64,000 bases of DNA from Echinarachnius parma (GCA_037951105.1 JBAMJV010001409.1:62001-126000), one strand, 5' to 3'. Positions 31,427 to 43,818 are shown, counted from the stretch's first letter. Numbers and translations: made by a program. Notes: generated from the letters alone by a model not told the origin.

Positions 31427-31994
31427 CTCTCTTAATTTCTAGGACTTATTTTTAAGTCCAAAGGATTTATTTGTTTAAGTCCAAGTGGACTCAGGAGAGT
31501 GACAAAACCATAGGACTTAAAATCAATCTATCCTAAGACTTACAATTTTAAGTCCATGTAGGACTTAAATTTTAAGTCTATTGGATTTATAATTTAAATC
31601 TTTCACGACTACTTTTTAAAACTTCTTAGATTTATTTCTAAAATAAGTCCATCATGGATTTAAATATTAAAGTCTTGATTTTAAATCTTTCTTGGATTTA
31701 TTTCAAAATAAATCCATGATGGATTTATTTCAAAATAAATCCATGATGGATTTAAAAGAAAACACTTAAAAGAAAACGAGTTGATACACTTTTTCTGTTG
31801 GTGTAAATTTGTTTATTTCATCTAAATTGAAATGTACATTTATTTCACAATAATATAAATCAAAACATATAAAGAATCAATATAAACCCTGGACCTGTAC
31901 ATATATACAATTGAACAAAAAGTTCCTTTGACAAATTATATATACTGCTACAAGCCAACATAAATCAAATATAGCAACTGAACTTAGCGGAGTA

Positions 31995-32857
31995 TACAGT
32001 GTGTATCAAAAAGAATGGTACAGTCAGAAAATATATATTTTTTAATATAAAAATTGTTTGTAATATAAGTATTTTATATCATATTAAAGCGAAGTAATGC
32101 TCTTTATGTTGCTATTTTAATCATACTTATTGCTTTTGTTAATCAAGAGTTATGCCACGTTTTAAGCGATTAGGCAAAATCCTGTTTGTGCCACTTTTTG
32201 TATTTATCGTCGAAATTGTCATGAAGGTTTAAACAATGGAATAGTATTATTACTGTAAATAGATAATTATGAGGAAAATACTGACCAAAATCCGCCAAAG
32301 CATCTTCCAGAATTATATATAATACTTAGTAACACATACACAAACACAAACACACACGTACATATATACACTAATGAGCGTGTGTGGTGTACGAATGGTG
32401 TGTTTGTGCGTACACACATACACACATACACAAACATACATACACCCACAAGCCAATGTGAGTGTGTGACATACGTACAAAACTAAAGTATGTGCGCGTG
32501 TATGCTTGTGTTCGTGTGTGTTTGTACGTGTGCTACTAAGTAATATATATCATAGTAAAAAATGCTTCAGTAATTTCTTCCATCTTTGTCCTCCCAAAGT
32601 AACTGTTTTGTCGTTGAAACTTTCATGACAATTTCTTTGATGAATACGTAAAGTGGCACAAATGGGATATTGTCTTGCCGCACTAAACGTAGCATAACTC
32701 TTGATTTACAAAAGTAAATGATATGATTTGAAAAGCAAAAGAAAGAGCTATCATTCTGCTTTAATATGATAACAAATACACATACATTTTCAACAAAGAT
32801 CATACCTAGATAATTTGTTTTCCTGACTGTACCATGTTTTTTTTTGTACAGACTGTA
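31995..32857. mobile_element. Nested fold-back element
   Basis: The left end ACAGTGTGTATCAAAAAGAA and the complement of the right end (ACAGTCTGTACAAAAAAAAA) both lead into TGGTACAGTCAG. The arms (about 31995-32300 and 32530-32857) stay similar inwards, for example AATCAAGAGTTATGC in both, around a CA/TG-rich centre (32330-32530). TA flanks the ends. The 103-codon frame at 32567 derives from one arm. Confidence 0.7.
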
Positions 32858-32859
32858 TA

Positions 32860-34958
32860 AAACACGATGTGCTTCCATCCTGATTGTAAAGTTCTATCAA
32901 ACTTGACGAAAGAAATAAGCATTTTTTCATAAATATCAGAAATACAATTTGGTATGATAACTACATTTGTATCAAACTTATAATTCATTTTATACATACA
33001 TCAATTAAGGTAACAATGACAAATTATCGTAAATAAAACAAATAAATAAAACTGAAAATTACAATATAAAATATACAACTTCATGGGATAAAGTTATCAA
33101 AGTTAATAGGGTTAAATTACTCATTGCAATCCAGGTTTATATAGGCCTAGCCCAGAAAAAAAGCAGCACGGTTGATTTTTAATTCCTGCATGTCAGAAAT
33201 TCCTTATTAGCCTTATCTGTTAACTAGTGTATTTTATGCTGAAGAAAATGAAACACAAAGATATTGGTTAAGCCTTGGTAACACATGCCCTTACGAATGC
33301 TGTACGAACAACTTTTATACCATATTGCAGCCATACAAAATCAATCGTACGTACAATGTTCGTAAAGGGATTTGTGACCATGGCTGTAAATAGTTTTGCT
33401 TACACATATCTGCTAACAAAAGAAGAAATAAGTAATGATTATGTTGGAAATCCGTAATACTTGCATGTTTTGCATGGAACTACATGGTGTTTCTATTAAC
33501 AAAAAATAGTAATCTTCAGTGAATAAGTAACCAAAGTACCAAACCAGACAAATCTGACGATGGAATTAATACTGAATACTAAGAATTAGTAATAGTTTGT
33601 AGCTATGATACTTCTTCAGCCAAATTCCATCACTTTTGCAAATTGTTATACATGGTATACAGCTGGGAAACCAGTATTCATTCAAAGGCAACTGAATCCG
33701 AACGGACACTTTTTCACAGCTAGGTAAGCACCAAGCACGCCGTCCAAACTCTGTGGTCGGCTTGTGACTTACATGAAACACTATAATTTGTTTAACTCCT
33801 TTTGCTAAAGAAGCGTAGAAGCAAAACTGCTCAACCAAAATTGATGATCTTGGGTGTCATTTTCTGAAAAAGCATTTATTTTTAGATAAGAAATACTCTT
33901 GTGACATAAATATAGCAAAACTCTTGTGTGCCGTTTTTGGAGGTCACCTTGCATAACTAAAATAATTACATTTCATAAATACTGATTTTATACATTAAAT
34001 TACATGATTACTGCACATTTAAATCAAACTCTTAATTCATTGTTCAAAACTGCGAATTGACTGTAAATTCTTACTGGAGTAACAAGAAAAATGTTAGAAA
34101 ATAATCAGCAGTATGGTCCATAATATGAGAGAAGATGTAAAAGAAAAAAAAAAAATTAGGAAAAAAAAAAAAAAATTTTATATTTAAAGTAAAGGGGGCA
34201 GTATAATACCAGCATGGTAACAGTTACTCAGGAGAATATGTAAAGGTTACATTGTAAGAGGTGTAGGCAGAGTGATATTAAAGACAAACATAAGAAAGAA
34301 AGAAAAATAGATATAACTGGCTTACTGGGAATATTAATATTGTATTACATTTATTATACTCATTATTATTACTCATGGATTGCAAAAATCTTGTCTAACT
34401 AGTCTAACACATGTCTAACTAGTTTCCTTGTAAGCATTGTAATAATATTACTTCGCATCATCATTATGCATAAGAATAAATCACAAACTTCACCGTGCCA
34501 ATCATGCTATTGACATCACAATAGGTTACATTATACACAGTAAACATAAAAACAAAACAACGAAAATAACAATAACCTTTTTCATACCGAGTTCATGATA
34601 CAATTGTTATTTTATCCGAGTCTTCTTAAATCATGTCAAAGTCTCAAAGACCCATAGTCTTCCAAAGTTTAAGTTCTCTGATTGTGACAGTCCAAAATGT
34701 TATTAAGAAGATTCAACAGTCAACATCAGTTTTTCCTGACATAATAGTTATTTGCAGTTGTAATGTTCAAACTATAATTATGGAATCACTGTTCTTCAAG
34801 ATTTGTCACAGTTCGCTATCCATAATTGGGCTAAAAACAGACACTGTTCTCCACTGCACATAAGTTCTGCAAAAACAAAGCAGATTACAGTTTTCAAAGT
34901 TACTTCAAAATCGGCTTCTTACGCGTTTTGAAGTTCCGCTCAACCAGCGTACTGAACG
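32860..34958. other. Interior of the 5.5 kb element, no gene recognised
   Basis: AT-rich. Frames at 33275, 33566 (minus, 90 codons) and 34633 show no motif I can name. Confidence 0.35.
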
Positions 34959-35485
34959 TCAGCACACTGACCAAAGAGTCCATGTTCCGATAACACCGAC
35001 GATGTCAAGTCGCTCCTCGACGATAACGCTTGAAACGTCCAACCTGGCATTCGCGTACACTCTTTCGACGTGCTCGCGATCTGCAACCTTCAACAGACGA
35101 TCTCCGTCCGGCCCATCGTTGACTCCACGATCTCCTCCGATGACCAGACGTCGCTTGCGATTAACAGGCTCTCCTTCCTTTCGACGTCGCTGACGTCCAT
35201 CCCAATGATGCTCACCTTCCCTTCGATGTCGCTGACCTCCATTTCGGCGAGGAAGACAGCGCAGATAGCGGCATGCACCTCCCTCCGTGAAGCCCCTCAC
35301 CTTGCCACGGATGTTGCTGCTTACGAAGTTACGATGCTCCCCACCTTGACCACCACACCAACTCTCCAGCTGCAGCAAGGGCACCCTCTGGAACCGCAGT
35401 CCCTCTGCTCCCACAGACATCTCACGCACCTTCCCCGGCGTTGCTTCGCAGACTGGCTCAGCCACGTCTCCCTCTGCATCCTATG
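34959..35485 (-). CDS. Possible exon(s) of an unidentified split gene in the TIR element
   Basis: A GC-rich island. On the minus strand an open frame begins exactly at a good 3' splice site (TTTTATTCATAG, in-frame stop just before it) and runs with D-A-E-G-D-V-A-E-P through L-R-F-Q-R-V-P-L-L-Q to I-R-G-K. There the DNA reads GGCAAGGTGAGG, a strong 5' splice site near 35302. Beyond it frames compete and no protein is clear. I do not recognise the product. It may be part of the element's own gene or captured host sequence. Confidence 0.3.
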
Positions 35486-36666
35486 AATAAAAATGTGAGA
35501 ACGAAAAGTAATCTTGTCACGATACATATATGGAGAAGGCCTGACAGGTTCAATAAGTACAATAGAAGACGTTTACGATTCTAAATATTTGCTCATAATC
35601 TAATGATTATTTACAAGGGAATGCAAACAAAAAAAGAAGAAAAATATCTGTTGATTATTGTTAGTATCATGAGTTGCACCACCTACTACCTAGTCTTATC
35701 CAACAAAGAAAACGGACCCTTTAATAGGGAGCCATATTATGATGGCGATGGCCAACGGTCGGCGAGATGGACGATGAATGCACAATCTTCTCCGCTCGCG
35801 CTCCTGCTCCATGAAAGTGAGGCCACCAGCTCCTCCTCGAACTCATCGCCAACAGATCGATGACAACCCAGAGCCTCCCACCACACGCCGAATTTAGCAA
35901 TGCTGGACACCATGACCAACATTTACATCGATCTCTTATCGTTCATCCATGTTAGGAGACTTGGCCATACATGTAATACCTTCGGGCGCATAAAAACTAA
36001 TGGGAGTTATGTAACCAAATCAAGACCATTTTTTTTTATTTACACATTTCTGCTTTATTGTAACAAAATAAGAGTACTATTATCAGTGAATCTAAACACA
36101 ACACAAAAGTTCCCCCTAATTTTAAAACAAGTCCTTGTAATTTCAAAACCTGGAATTTGCACAAACTACTATCAGGCACACATGTTGCTGTAATATCAGC
36201 TACATTTCGTGAGAAATTGAACAATTTGAAGGAAAGTCATCTCGACTTTACGGTAAGTCTTAACTTAAGTTAAGTCTGACAAAGTGTGCACATGCATCAT
36301 CCAAATCTGCTGAATATTCTAGACAATGTGAGTAAAATTTCAATAATTTCAGTGCTTTTTATCTTTTGATAAAAATTGTTAAATATTAGCCATTCGATGA
36401 GTAGTTATTGCAAGTCTACAATTTTACAAACATGAACAGTTAGCGCTGCAGTCCGGCCTGCGCCTGCAGCTAGCGGCGGCTAGCACAGGCCAGGGTACGC
36501 GTACGTACCGGTGCATTGCATGCAGACTGCAGTCTGTCATGTAATCCCGGGGCGCTAGTTGTTCGCAGTTAGGCCTACTTAGATGAAATTTACATATTTA
36601 TCGTCGGCTGTTGACTCCCAGATTAATCTATCACATCCTATTGCATTCACATTACATTATGCTTAC

Positions 36667-36805
36667 CTTTGAGTAGCTTTGTCACACTCCCATCGTCATC
36701 GATTTGTTCGAGAAATTCCTCCATCAAGCCGCGTCGACGTCGCTTCGTGAAATCCAAAATGGCAGTCAAAACGGGTTTCAACTCTTGCGAATTGCATGAC
36801 GTCAT
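36667..36805 (-). CDS. Candidate first exon of a gene carried by the TIR element
   Basis: Minus strand: an ATG at 36805 opens 46 codons starting M-T-S-C-N-S-Q-E-L-K-P-V-L. They include a basic K-R-R-R-R stretch (possible nuclear signal) and the acidic helix-like M-E-E-F-L-E-Q-I-D-D-D, ending at AAAG/GTAAGC, a near-perfect splice donor. A palindromic TGACGTCA (CRE-like) overlaps the ATG. CpG-richer than surroundings and next to the element's right end, as expected for a promoter and first exon. Function unknown; phase 1 does not fit the 35485 exon directly, so an intermediate exon would be needed. Confidence 0.4.
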
Positions 36806-36975
36806 TTGTGGGTAGTCTGATTGGCTTAAAGATTTAAGTCCCCATTAGATTTAGATTGCGAAGCCAAATTTCAATCGAAGGGTACAGGAGGCCCAATGAA
36901 ATAAGTCTTTAGGACTTAAAATATTTTAAGTCGTAAGAAAGACTTAAAATTTAAGTCCTAGAAATTAAGAGAGTA

Positions 36976-38044
36976 GAGGATAATGCAAGCGTGCAGTGGA
37001 CACTGGATTCAAGCTGGCTCCACTTTCCTCATATGGAGTGCAATCATCCAGCGACGATTGCCCCATGTCAGAAGTGCCATGGTAAGGTCTCGGAGGCAAC
37101 TCCGGTGCCTGATGATGAAGTGACCACGACAAGTTAGCCTGAGCATCATTCCCACGACCACCCCCAGCCAAAGCATTGGTGACAGAAAGAGCATTTACAC
37201 TCGGGAAAGATGAAAGTGCCGGCTGTCGTGGCATAGCAATCATATCGATAGCATCCGTTGTGTTTGATCGTGACAATGCAGCTGAAAGGCTCTGATGGTT
37301 TAGTCTTTCATTTTTTCAACGCGCTAAAACAGTGCACAGTGTTCCCACAGATAATATAAAGATAGTGATTAAAAAAATGTCCCTGGTTGTCACCGTTTTT
37401 CCGACTAAACATTCGTTCGAATATTGAGCCGTACATGTTACTTGTGAGGATTGAGACTGTATCGAGTCCGATGCCTGCACAGTGGATTGTGTTTTTTTCA
37501 TTCTTACGTCCTGCAGTTACAGAAAGATACCTTTCATCTTAATGACCGGTCGTTGAGGCTTCAGAGGTCGCATCGTAATGGTCGTGATGAAAGACGATTT
37601 TAATCGGTGACGTTTCTTGACTGATGGTTTCTGGTTTTACAAGGTTAAATACGCGGTATATGCTAGCAGGATAGACTACAATCGTATACTGACCGTAATC
37701 AATTTCTTGCAAAGGACCTTTGATTCTAAAGGAAAAACATTTCAGACCACATAGCTGAAGCGAAAAATGAGGGGTGTGTTTACCTTCAATTATACACCAA
37801 ATAGAGCTGCAAAATGTCGCGTCGCAAACGCCGTGGGAACCGCACTTCCCAATCGTCGTATTATCAGAACGAATCAATTCGAATGTATCGGCTGTTTTCC
37901 AGTAGTTATTCGTCGTGCAATGAACGGTTACATTCGTTCCATTCACTTCTAGTTCACTGTGACTCTCACAATCTCACAATCAACTGTTAAGAAATAGCAG
38001 GGCCGGGCGAAAAAAAAACAATGACACTATGGTTAATAGCCATG
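36976..38044 (-). pseudogene. Receptor F, 5' part (ectodomain, stalk, membrane segment)
   Basis: Long-tail member with subtype I ectodomain (N-G-T-N-V-T-V-H-C, D-T-F-E-L-I-R-S-D, L-C-G-L-K-C-F-S-F-R-I). The signal peptide is out of frame with a stop near 37983. A stop follows S-T-T-G-H near 37541. The stalk frame changes near 37510, and a stop follows V-L-A-R near 37315. The membrane segment lacks Arg (D-I-F-L-I-T-I-F-I-L-S-V). The tail keeps P-E-L-P-P-R-P-Y and P-Y-E-E-S before the 5.5 kb insertion. At least four disabling changes in addition to the insertion. Confidence 0.85.
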
Positions 38045-40384
38045 ATGTATCTCGTTACCTCTTTCAGTTAAAACATTGAAGATATTCCGTGCAAGAATTG
38101 TAATTACTGGTTTAAGTTTAACAGAACGATATCTTGATTCTGCTTGCTAAAGTATTATCGACGAACATTGAAGGAACTCATTGAAATTTTAAGAATTATC
38201 TAGACGTGTACTTATGAAGAGTCAGGACTGGCGTGTCAAGTACACAGAAATATGCGCTTCCCTTTAGAAACAGTAGTCCCCGACTTTCCTTCAGTCTGTG
38301 ATTTATTACTTGCACTTTCATGCTCATGTGTCCATGCAAAATACAACAATGTAATCCGTCAGTTATCTTGATTAGTTATCTTAAATTATGTTATGGTTTG
38401 ATTTTTTTCTGATTGGTTTGCACTTTAACCATCCTTGATTTATACATTAATTGATATTAGTTTCATGTTTTACAGGATCGTCAACATAGTTATCCTAATC
38501 ATATTAATGATGTTACTTTGTTCGTGTTTTTTTTTATCAAGAACTTTAGTGAAAGGGACAGAACTGGTAAAGAGAGTACAGTTTTAATCAAACTAAATTT
38601 TAGTAATCAAAACCTGTATCATTACATAACAAACTAATAGTTATAACTCCATCATGCTCGAAAGGAATACAATATTACAAATGACTAGGAAAAAAGCCTG
38701 TTATCATTAAAAAAAGAGCAATTCAAACTCAAGGGGGCGCTCTCTGAACACACCTCGGTTTCAACCATTTTAAATAAAATATTGTGCATGTGTTGTTATG
38801 TTATGTTGAAATGATGACTAGATAGATAGATTATCAACAACCGTTTAAAAACACTTTTGTAGTTTGTTTAGAAGAGGAAGCATTTAAACAATCTGTCATT
38901 AAAATTGTATGCCCTTTCGAATTTAACAATCAGTTTTTCATTATCTCACAAAAAAATATATTTTGAGTAGGGCCCTCTTTACCAAATCTCTTGTGTCCAT
39001 CATTTTAAACATGTGTCATCCACATTTTATATTTTGCTTTTGTTATTCACTGACAAAAATAGAAGCAGGTGTGTTTGTGTATTCACTTATGTTTTGTATT
39101 TGTTTAATTGTGTTTAACTTAATTTGAAACGATTAAAAAACATGAACGTACACACACACAATAGGCATGCAAGTAATCAAATAAACAGAATAACAAATAT
39201 AAACCCTTTGGTATAATCATGTTAATTTAATTCTCTAATTGATGGTGAGGACATACAGTTGGCTACATTCAGTAATAATCAATGTTACTTTTCATAAACT
39301 TGTAAGGTTGATTTATAACTGTATCCCTGAATTAATCAAATAACTGTGTGTTGTATATTTATGTTTAATCGATCATAGTAATGCGTATTATCTCCATATA
39401 TATCAAATACAAATGTTAGAATAGAGCAATGCACAAAATATCAAAAGCATTTAAATAAAACATTGTACTATTCGGATTAGATCTGATTTCGTAAACAGTT
39501 GAGCCTCGTCATCATCTTTTAAATATGTAGGTGCACAAAATTGTGTTTGTAAACGTTCATTCTTTCAACTGTCTTTCTGTATACTAGTTTTACAATATTC
39601 TTGTTGATCTATATAATGTATAATTGATATAAACAAATTGTAACAGTTCGTATATTTGATTGGAACCAATTGCCAATAAATGTAACAAAATAGGCAGAAG
39701 AACCGAGATAAAGTTTGGGGTATAATCATTTTAATTGGATGCTATAAATATAGGATGGTGAGTGCATACAGATGGATACATACTGCAATAGTCAATGTTA
39801 CTTTTCATAAATGTTGATTTATAATATATAATTATATCCTTTAGTTATCAAAATATGTACATGCAATTGTATCCGCAATGTGTGTTGTATCTCTATAATC
39901 GATCATAATAATGCGAATTATCTACATATATTAAAATACAAATATCAGCCTAAAGCAATGCAACAAATATCAAAATAATTTAAATACATGTAAAACATTG
40001 TACTACTCGGATTAAATCTGATTTCGTAAACAGTTAGCCTCGTCAACTTCTTCTAACTATGTAACCAATTATGGCACCAATTGCCAATAAATGTATGTAA
40101 ATATAAGTAATTATCAGTAAAAATCAGTAAGTTAGTTATAAAATTAACGTTATCAGTATTGCGATGAAATAACCAGGATTATTAGGATATGTTGAATAAT
40201 ATTATGCAATGCTGATGTTATCTATGAGCTTACAAACCGACGTGTATCTATCCTAAATGACTCTAACGAAAACATATCAGTGGTTAAAACTTGTCGCATT
40301 GGAAACTATGAATATGATTTGATCACTAGGCAGAAGATCTAAATAAATAATGAACCTCTCATTAATTATTTTATTATTATTATT
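38045..40384. other. Upstream flank of F; segmental duplicate of 57.6-59.1 kb
   Basis: 38235-39560 matches 57625-59130 closely, including MITE family 2 copies (about 38540-39000 and 57935-58390). No gene. Further partial repeats follow at 39700-40060. Confidence 0.6.
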
Positions 40385-40683
40385 TTATTCATGTTTTCTT
40401 TATAAAAATACAGGGTAGGCCGTTCAGTTGAAAAACTGCTTTACAGCGGCGCCCTGTATGAGACGTATAAATATATATTACAATATAGTTAAAGACATAA
40501 TCTATACATTAAATAATAAACAACATCGTACATGAGATACAAACAAAAAAAAAAACAATAAAAATATACACGTCAACATGCATTATCTACCCCAATCTCC
40601 CTACCTGATAAATACATTATAACTGAGAATTATAGTAAAAACCAGTTTAAATATAACAGTAATAATGGGTCATATATATGTGC

Positions 40684-43600
40684 CTATAACATGTTTATTG
40701 CACTTCTACTTTTCTGTTTAAAAATACTTAATGAAGAACTATATTGAATTGAGATAGGAAGTTTATTAAATAGCGAACTACCTGTATAGACAAATGATCT
40801 CTTCATATATTCGGTACGAGGATAAGGAACTGTGAGAGGGCTTCTCAATGTGTATCTAGTTACATAATGAGTGGTGCGTCGTTCTATTAATAATTCAATA
40901 TACACTGGAGTCAAACTATTAAGAGCTTTATACATGATTACACAATAATGATATTTTATTCTTTGTTCCACCGATTGCCAATTCAGTGTAGTTAACAAGA
41001 AACACTTAGATGTAAAGCGGTCCACATTTAAAACAAGTCTTGCATATCTATTCTGTAATTTCTGTATCTTTAATAAATTTACCTTTGAGCAGCTTCCCCA
41101 TGCAGTGCAACAATAATCTATATAGGGTAAAATGAGTGCGTAATATAAGTTAATAAGTACTTTATTAGGAACTAAATGTTTTATCCGTCTTATACATGCT
41201 ATAGACCGTGATATTTTCAGACATATAGTTTCAATATGCTTTGACCAAACTAACTGAGAGTCAAGTATGACTCCAAGATATTTTAAATGACTGACGTTTT
41301 CTAATTCACTATCATTATATTTTATAGAAAGGACGAGGTTATGCAGCTTTCTTTTTGGACCAAAAGTAATCACTTTAGTTTTATCCGGGTGAATATACAT
41401 ACCATTATACTTAAGCCATTTTACAATCAAGTCAAAATCTCTTTGCAAATTAATTTGAATTTGTGAATGATCACTATCCTTATTAAAGATAGCGGTGTCA
41501 TCCGCATAAAGTGAAATCTTTGATTGAGAACTAAAACTCAATTTACATATATCATTTATAAACAAGCAAAATATGAGTGGGCCAAGAATTGACCCTTGTG
41601 GAACACCAGACTGAACAGTTAAATAATTACTTGAACATCCTTGGACTGATACACAATGTTTTCTACTTAACAAATAAGACTCAAACCACTTATATTCATC
41701 ATTTCTTATGCCATAAAATGACAATTTCGCAAGAATCAAATGTAATGGAATGACATCAAACGCCTTTTTGAGGTCTAAAAATACGGCACCTATTAACTGA
41801 CCTGAATCCATATTTTGTAAAAGAAAATCTACTATATGAGTCACACATGTGGCTGTTGAGTGTAATGGTCTAAAACCAGATTGCTCTTTTGATAAGAGTT
41901 TATTGTTATTTAAGAAATCATACAATTGTTTATGCACAGCCTTTTCCAGTATTTTAGAGAGAATTGGCAGTATTGAGATTGGACGAAAATTACTTATTTC
42001 AAATGCACCACCTTTGTGTATCGGTGTGATACGTGCAGTTTTAAAATCCATTGGAATGTCAGAGGTTATCAAAGATCTATTAAATATGTGAGCTAAAGGA
42101 GCTGCAATGTATTCGACAGCTAACTTTAGTAATTTAGGATGTAGACCATCCACACCAACAGCCTTTTTACAATTTATATTCTCTAATTCATTCCTAACAA
42201 ATTCAACAGATATTTCCTTAAATTTAAATTCCTTGTCTATTTGGCATAACGTATCAAGAGCATTTATATCTCTAACACTAGGCGGGGCGCCTTCATTCAA
42301 TCGATTACTCACTTCATTGAAAGCGACATTTAGTTTGGATGCTATTTCCTCAGCATCAGTAATAATATTTCCTTCTATTACCAACTTTACATCCATAGCT
42401 CCATTTTTGTTTGGAAGGAGATTCTTCAAAATTTTCCAATTTTTCTTAATATCACTACCACATTCCAAAAATTCATTTTGATAAAAATTTCTCTTCAACT
42501 TTTTATTCATATTGTTTGCTTTATTTCTAAAGCCTTTAAATTTATCCCAGTGACATTGTAATTTAGTTTGATAGTATTTCTTTCTAAAATAGTCGCGTTC
42601 ACGTGCTAATAATATATATTCATTGGTTATCCATGGTGCACCATGGCGCTTTCTCCTAACCGAAATAAAAGGAGCATGAATATTACTCAATTCAACAAAT
42701 TTAGTTTTAAATTCCATCCATAACTCTTCTACAGAGATATCATCAGAATATAATTTACTCCAATCTACTTCAAGTATGTCTTTAATAAATTTGTCTTTAT
42801 CAAAAAAACGAAAGGATCTAAATTTACTTACTTTAGGCTTTAGCAATCTACACGTTCCCTTTAACACTGTGTACACTAGTGCATGGTCACTAAACCCAAC
42901 ACATTGCACACCAGATTGAACAATATTGTCTACATTTAATGTAATTATCAAATCAATTAACGTACTACTATGTGGATTGATTCGTGTCGGTTGTTTAACC
43001 AATTGCTGCATTTGCATAGAAATACATAACTCTTTAACTTTTTTTGATAGTCCATTTTCTGTTAGCATATTACAATTAAAGTCTCCTAATAAAATTACAT
43101 TATTTGAGAACGACAATACGTTTTCAATAGTATTTTCTAAATGTTCAAAATATAAATTATGTTCATTGGGTTTCCTATATGTGACAGCAACAAATAATGA
43201 ACTTGCATTTGACTTCTTGATCTCCAACCACATCAGTTCCAATTCATTGGGTTCTAAATCAAATCTTCTTATGTATGTGTATTTTTCTTTAATATAACAT
43301 CCAACTCCACCACCTAATTGTCCTCTGTCTCTTCTCTCAAATTTATACCCCGGTATTGTGATCATATTATCAGTTATATCTTCATCCAACCACGTTTCTG
43401 ATAAGCACAATATATCATAAGGATTATTAATAAGAAGCTGCTGTAAATCTATAACCTTGTTTCTTAAACTTCGTATATTTAAGTGTGCAATTTTTATACC
43501 TTTATCAACTGGGAACTCAAAATTGTTAGTACCATCCAATTGATCGCCTAGATCACCTACGTGAGGATCTACTCTCACGTGTATGCTTTCATTATTACCA

Positions 43601-43818
43601 ACGTCTAAATCACTAGATTCCTCATCTCTAAAAGGCATATGTACAAATAAACATTTCGGACATTCCCAATTTTCAAATTTGTTCTGTATACATTCATACT
43701 GTTTTTTCAATACATGACCACAATTTATATGAACCCATTTCAGGCATGTTGTACATAATAATGCTTTCTGGTTTTTCCTAACAGGTTTTTCACAACAACT
43801 ACACGGATGTTTTACCAT
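40684..43818 (-). CDS. LINE ORF2: PHD finger, endonuclease, reverse transcriptase
   Basis: 1044 residues without a stop. N-terminal PHD-like Cys/His cluster (residues 6-56, C-S-C-C then W-E-C-P-K-C). Apurinic-like endonuclease 107-318 with A-H-L-N-I-R-S, L-S-E-T-W, L-L-G-D-F-N and F-S-D-H. Reverse transcriptase about 590-850 with N-F-R-P-I-S, S-G-F-R-P-L-H-S-T, F-L-D-L-K-K-A-F-D, G-V-P-Q-G-S-I-L-G-P and the catalytic Y-A-D-D at 771-774. C-terminal thumb region to 1044. All key residues are present, so the enzyme could be active. The layout fits CR1/Jockey-group elements; exact clade not assigned. Starts at an ATG just before the PHD motif. Confidence 0.93.
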   Translation of the reverse strand: MVKHPCSCCEKPVRKNQKALLCTTCLKWVHINCGHVLKKQYECIQNKFENWECPKCLFVHMPFRDEESSDLDVGNNESIHVRVDPHVGDLGDQLDGTNNFEFPVDKGIKIAHLNIRSLRNKVIDLQQLLINNPYDILCLSETWLDEDITDNMITIPGYKFERRDRGQLGGGVGCYIKEKYTYIRRFDLEPNELELMWLEIKKSNASSLFVAVTYRKPNEHNLYFEHLENTIENVLSFSNNVILLGDFNCNMLTENGLSKKVKELCISMQMQQLVKQPTRINPHSSTLIDLIITLNVDNIVQSGVQCVGFSDHALVYTVLKGTCRLLKPKVSKFRSFRFFDKDKFIKDILEVDWSKLYSDDISVEELWMEFKTKFVELSNIHAPFISVRRKRHGAPWITNEYILLARERDYFRKKYYQTKLQCHWDKFKGFRNKANNMNKKLKRNFYQNEFLECGSDIKKNWKILKNLLPNKNGAMDVKLVIEGNIITDAEEIASKLNVAFNEVSNRLNEGAPPSVRDINALDTLCQIDKEFKFKEISVEFVRNELENINCKKAVGVDGLHPKLLKLAVEYIAAPLAHIFNRSLITSDIPMDFKTARITPIHKGGAFEISNFRPISILPILSKILEKAVHKQLYDFLNNNKLLSKEQSGFRPLHSTATCVTHIVDFLLQNMDSGQLIGAVFLDLKKAFDVIPLHLILAKLSFYGIRNDEYKWFESYLLSRKHCVSVQGCSSNYLTVQSGVPQGSILGPLIFCLFINDICKLSFSSQSKISLYADDTAIFNKDSDHSQIQINLQRDFDLIVKWLKYNGMYIHPDKTKVITFGPKRKLHNLVLSIKYNDSELENVSHLKYLGVILDSQLVWSKHIETICLKISRSIACIRRIKHLVPNKVLINLYYALILPYIDYCCTAWGSCSKVNLLKIQKLQNRYARLVLNVDRFTSKCFLLTTLNWQSVEQRIKYHYCVIMYKALNSLTPVYIELLIERRTTHYVTRYTLRSPLTVPYPRTEYMKRSFVYTGSSLFNKLPISIQYSSSLSIFKQKSRSAINML

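Larger units (their letters stand above)
31427..36973 (-). mobile_element. 5.5 kb TIR transposon inserted in receptor F
   Basis: Perfect 22-base terminal inverted repeats beginning CTCTCTTAATTTCTAGGACT, flanked by TA on both sides. Removing the element and one TA restores the alignment to gene G (GGCCAA then GGATAATG), which proves insertion. Both ends carry many subterminal TTTAAGTCC/GGACTTAAA words. No recognisable transposase. A fold-back element is nested at 31995. GC-rich, possibly exonic patches lie at 34.96-35.49, 35.74-35.92 and 36.66-36.81 kb, on the minus strand. TA duplication suggests the Tc1/mariner or a related superfamily, but the length and ends are unusual. Confidence 0.85.

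Noticed and set aside
35070-35486. 138-codon plus-strand frame in the TIR element
   Set aside because: Low-complexity Ser/Thr/Leu from the complement of the GC-rich island; the minus strand has splice-bounded frames instead.
42107-42481. Plus-strand frames opposite LINE ORF2
   Set aside because: Antisense shadows of a clear 1044-codon gene.
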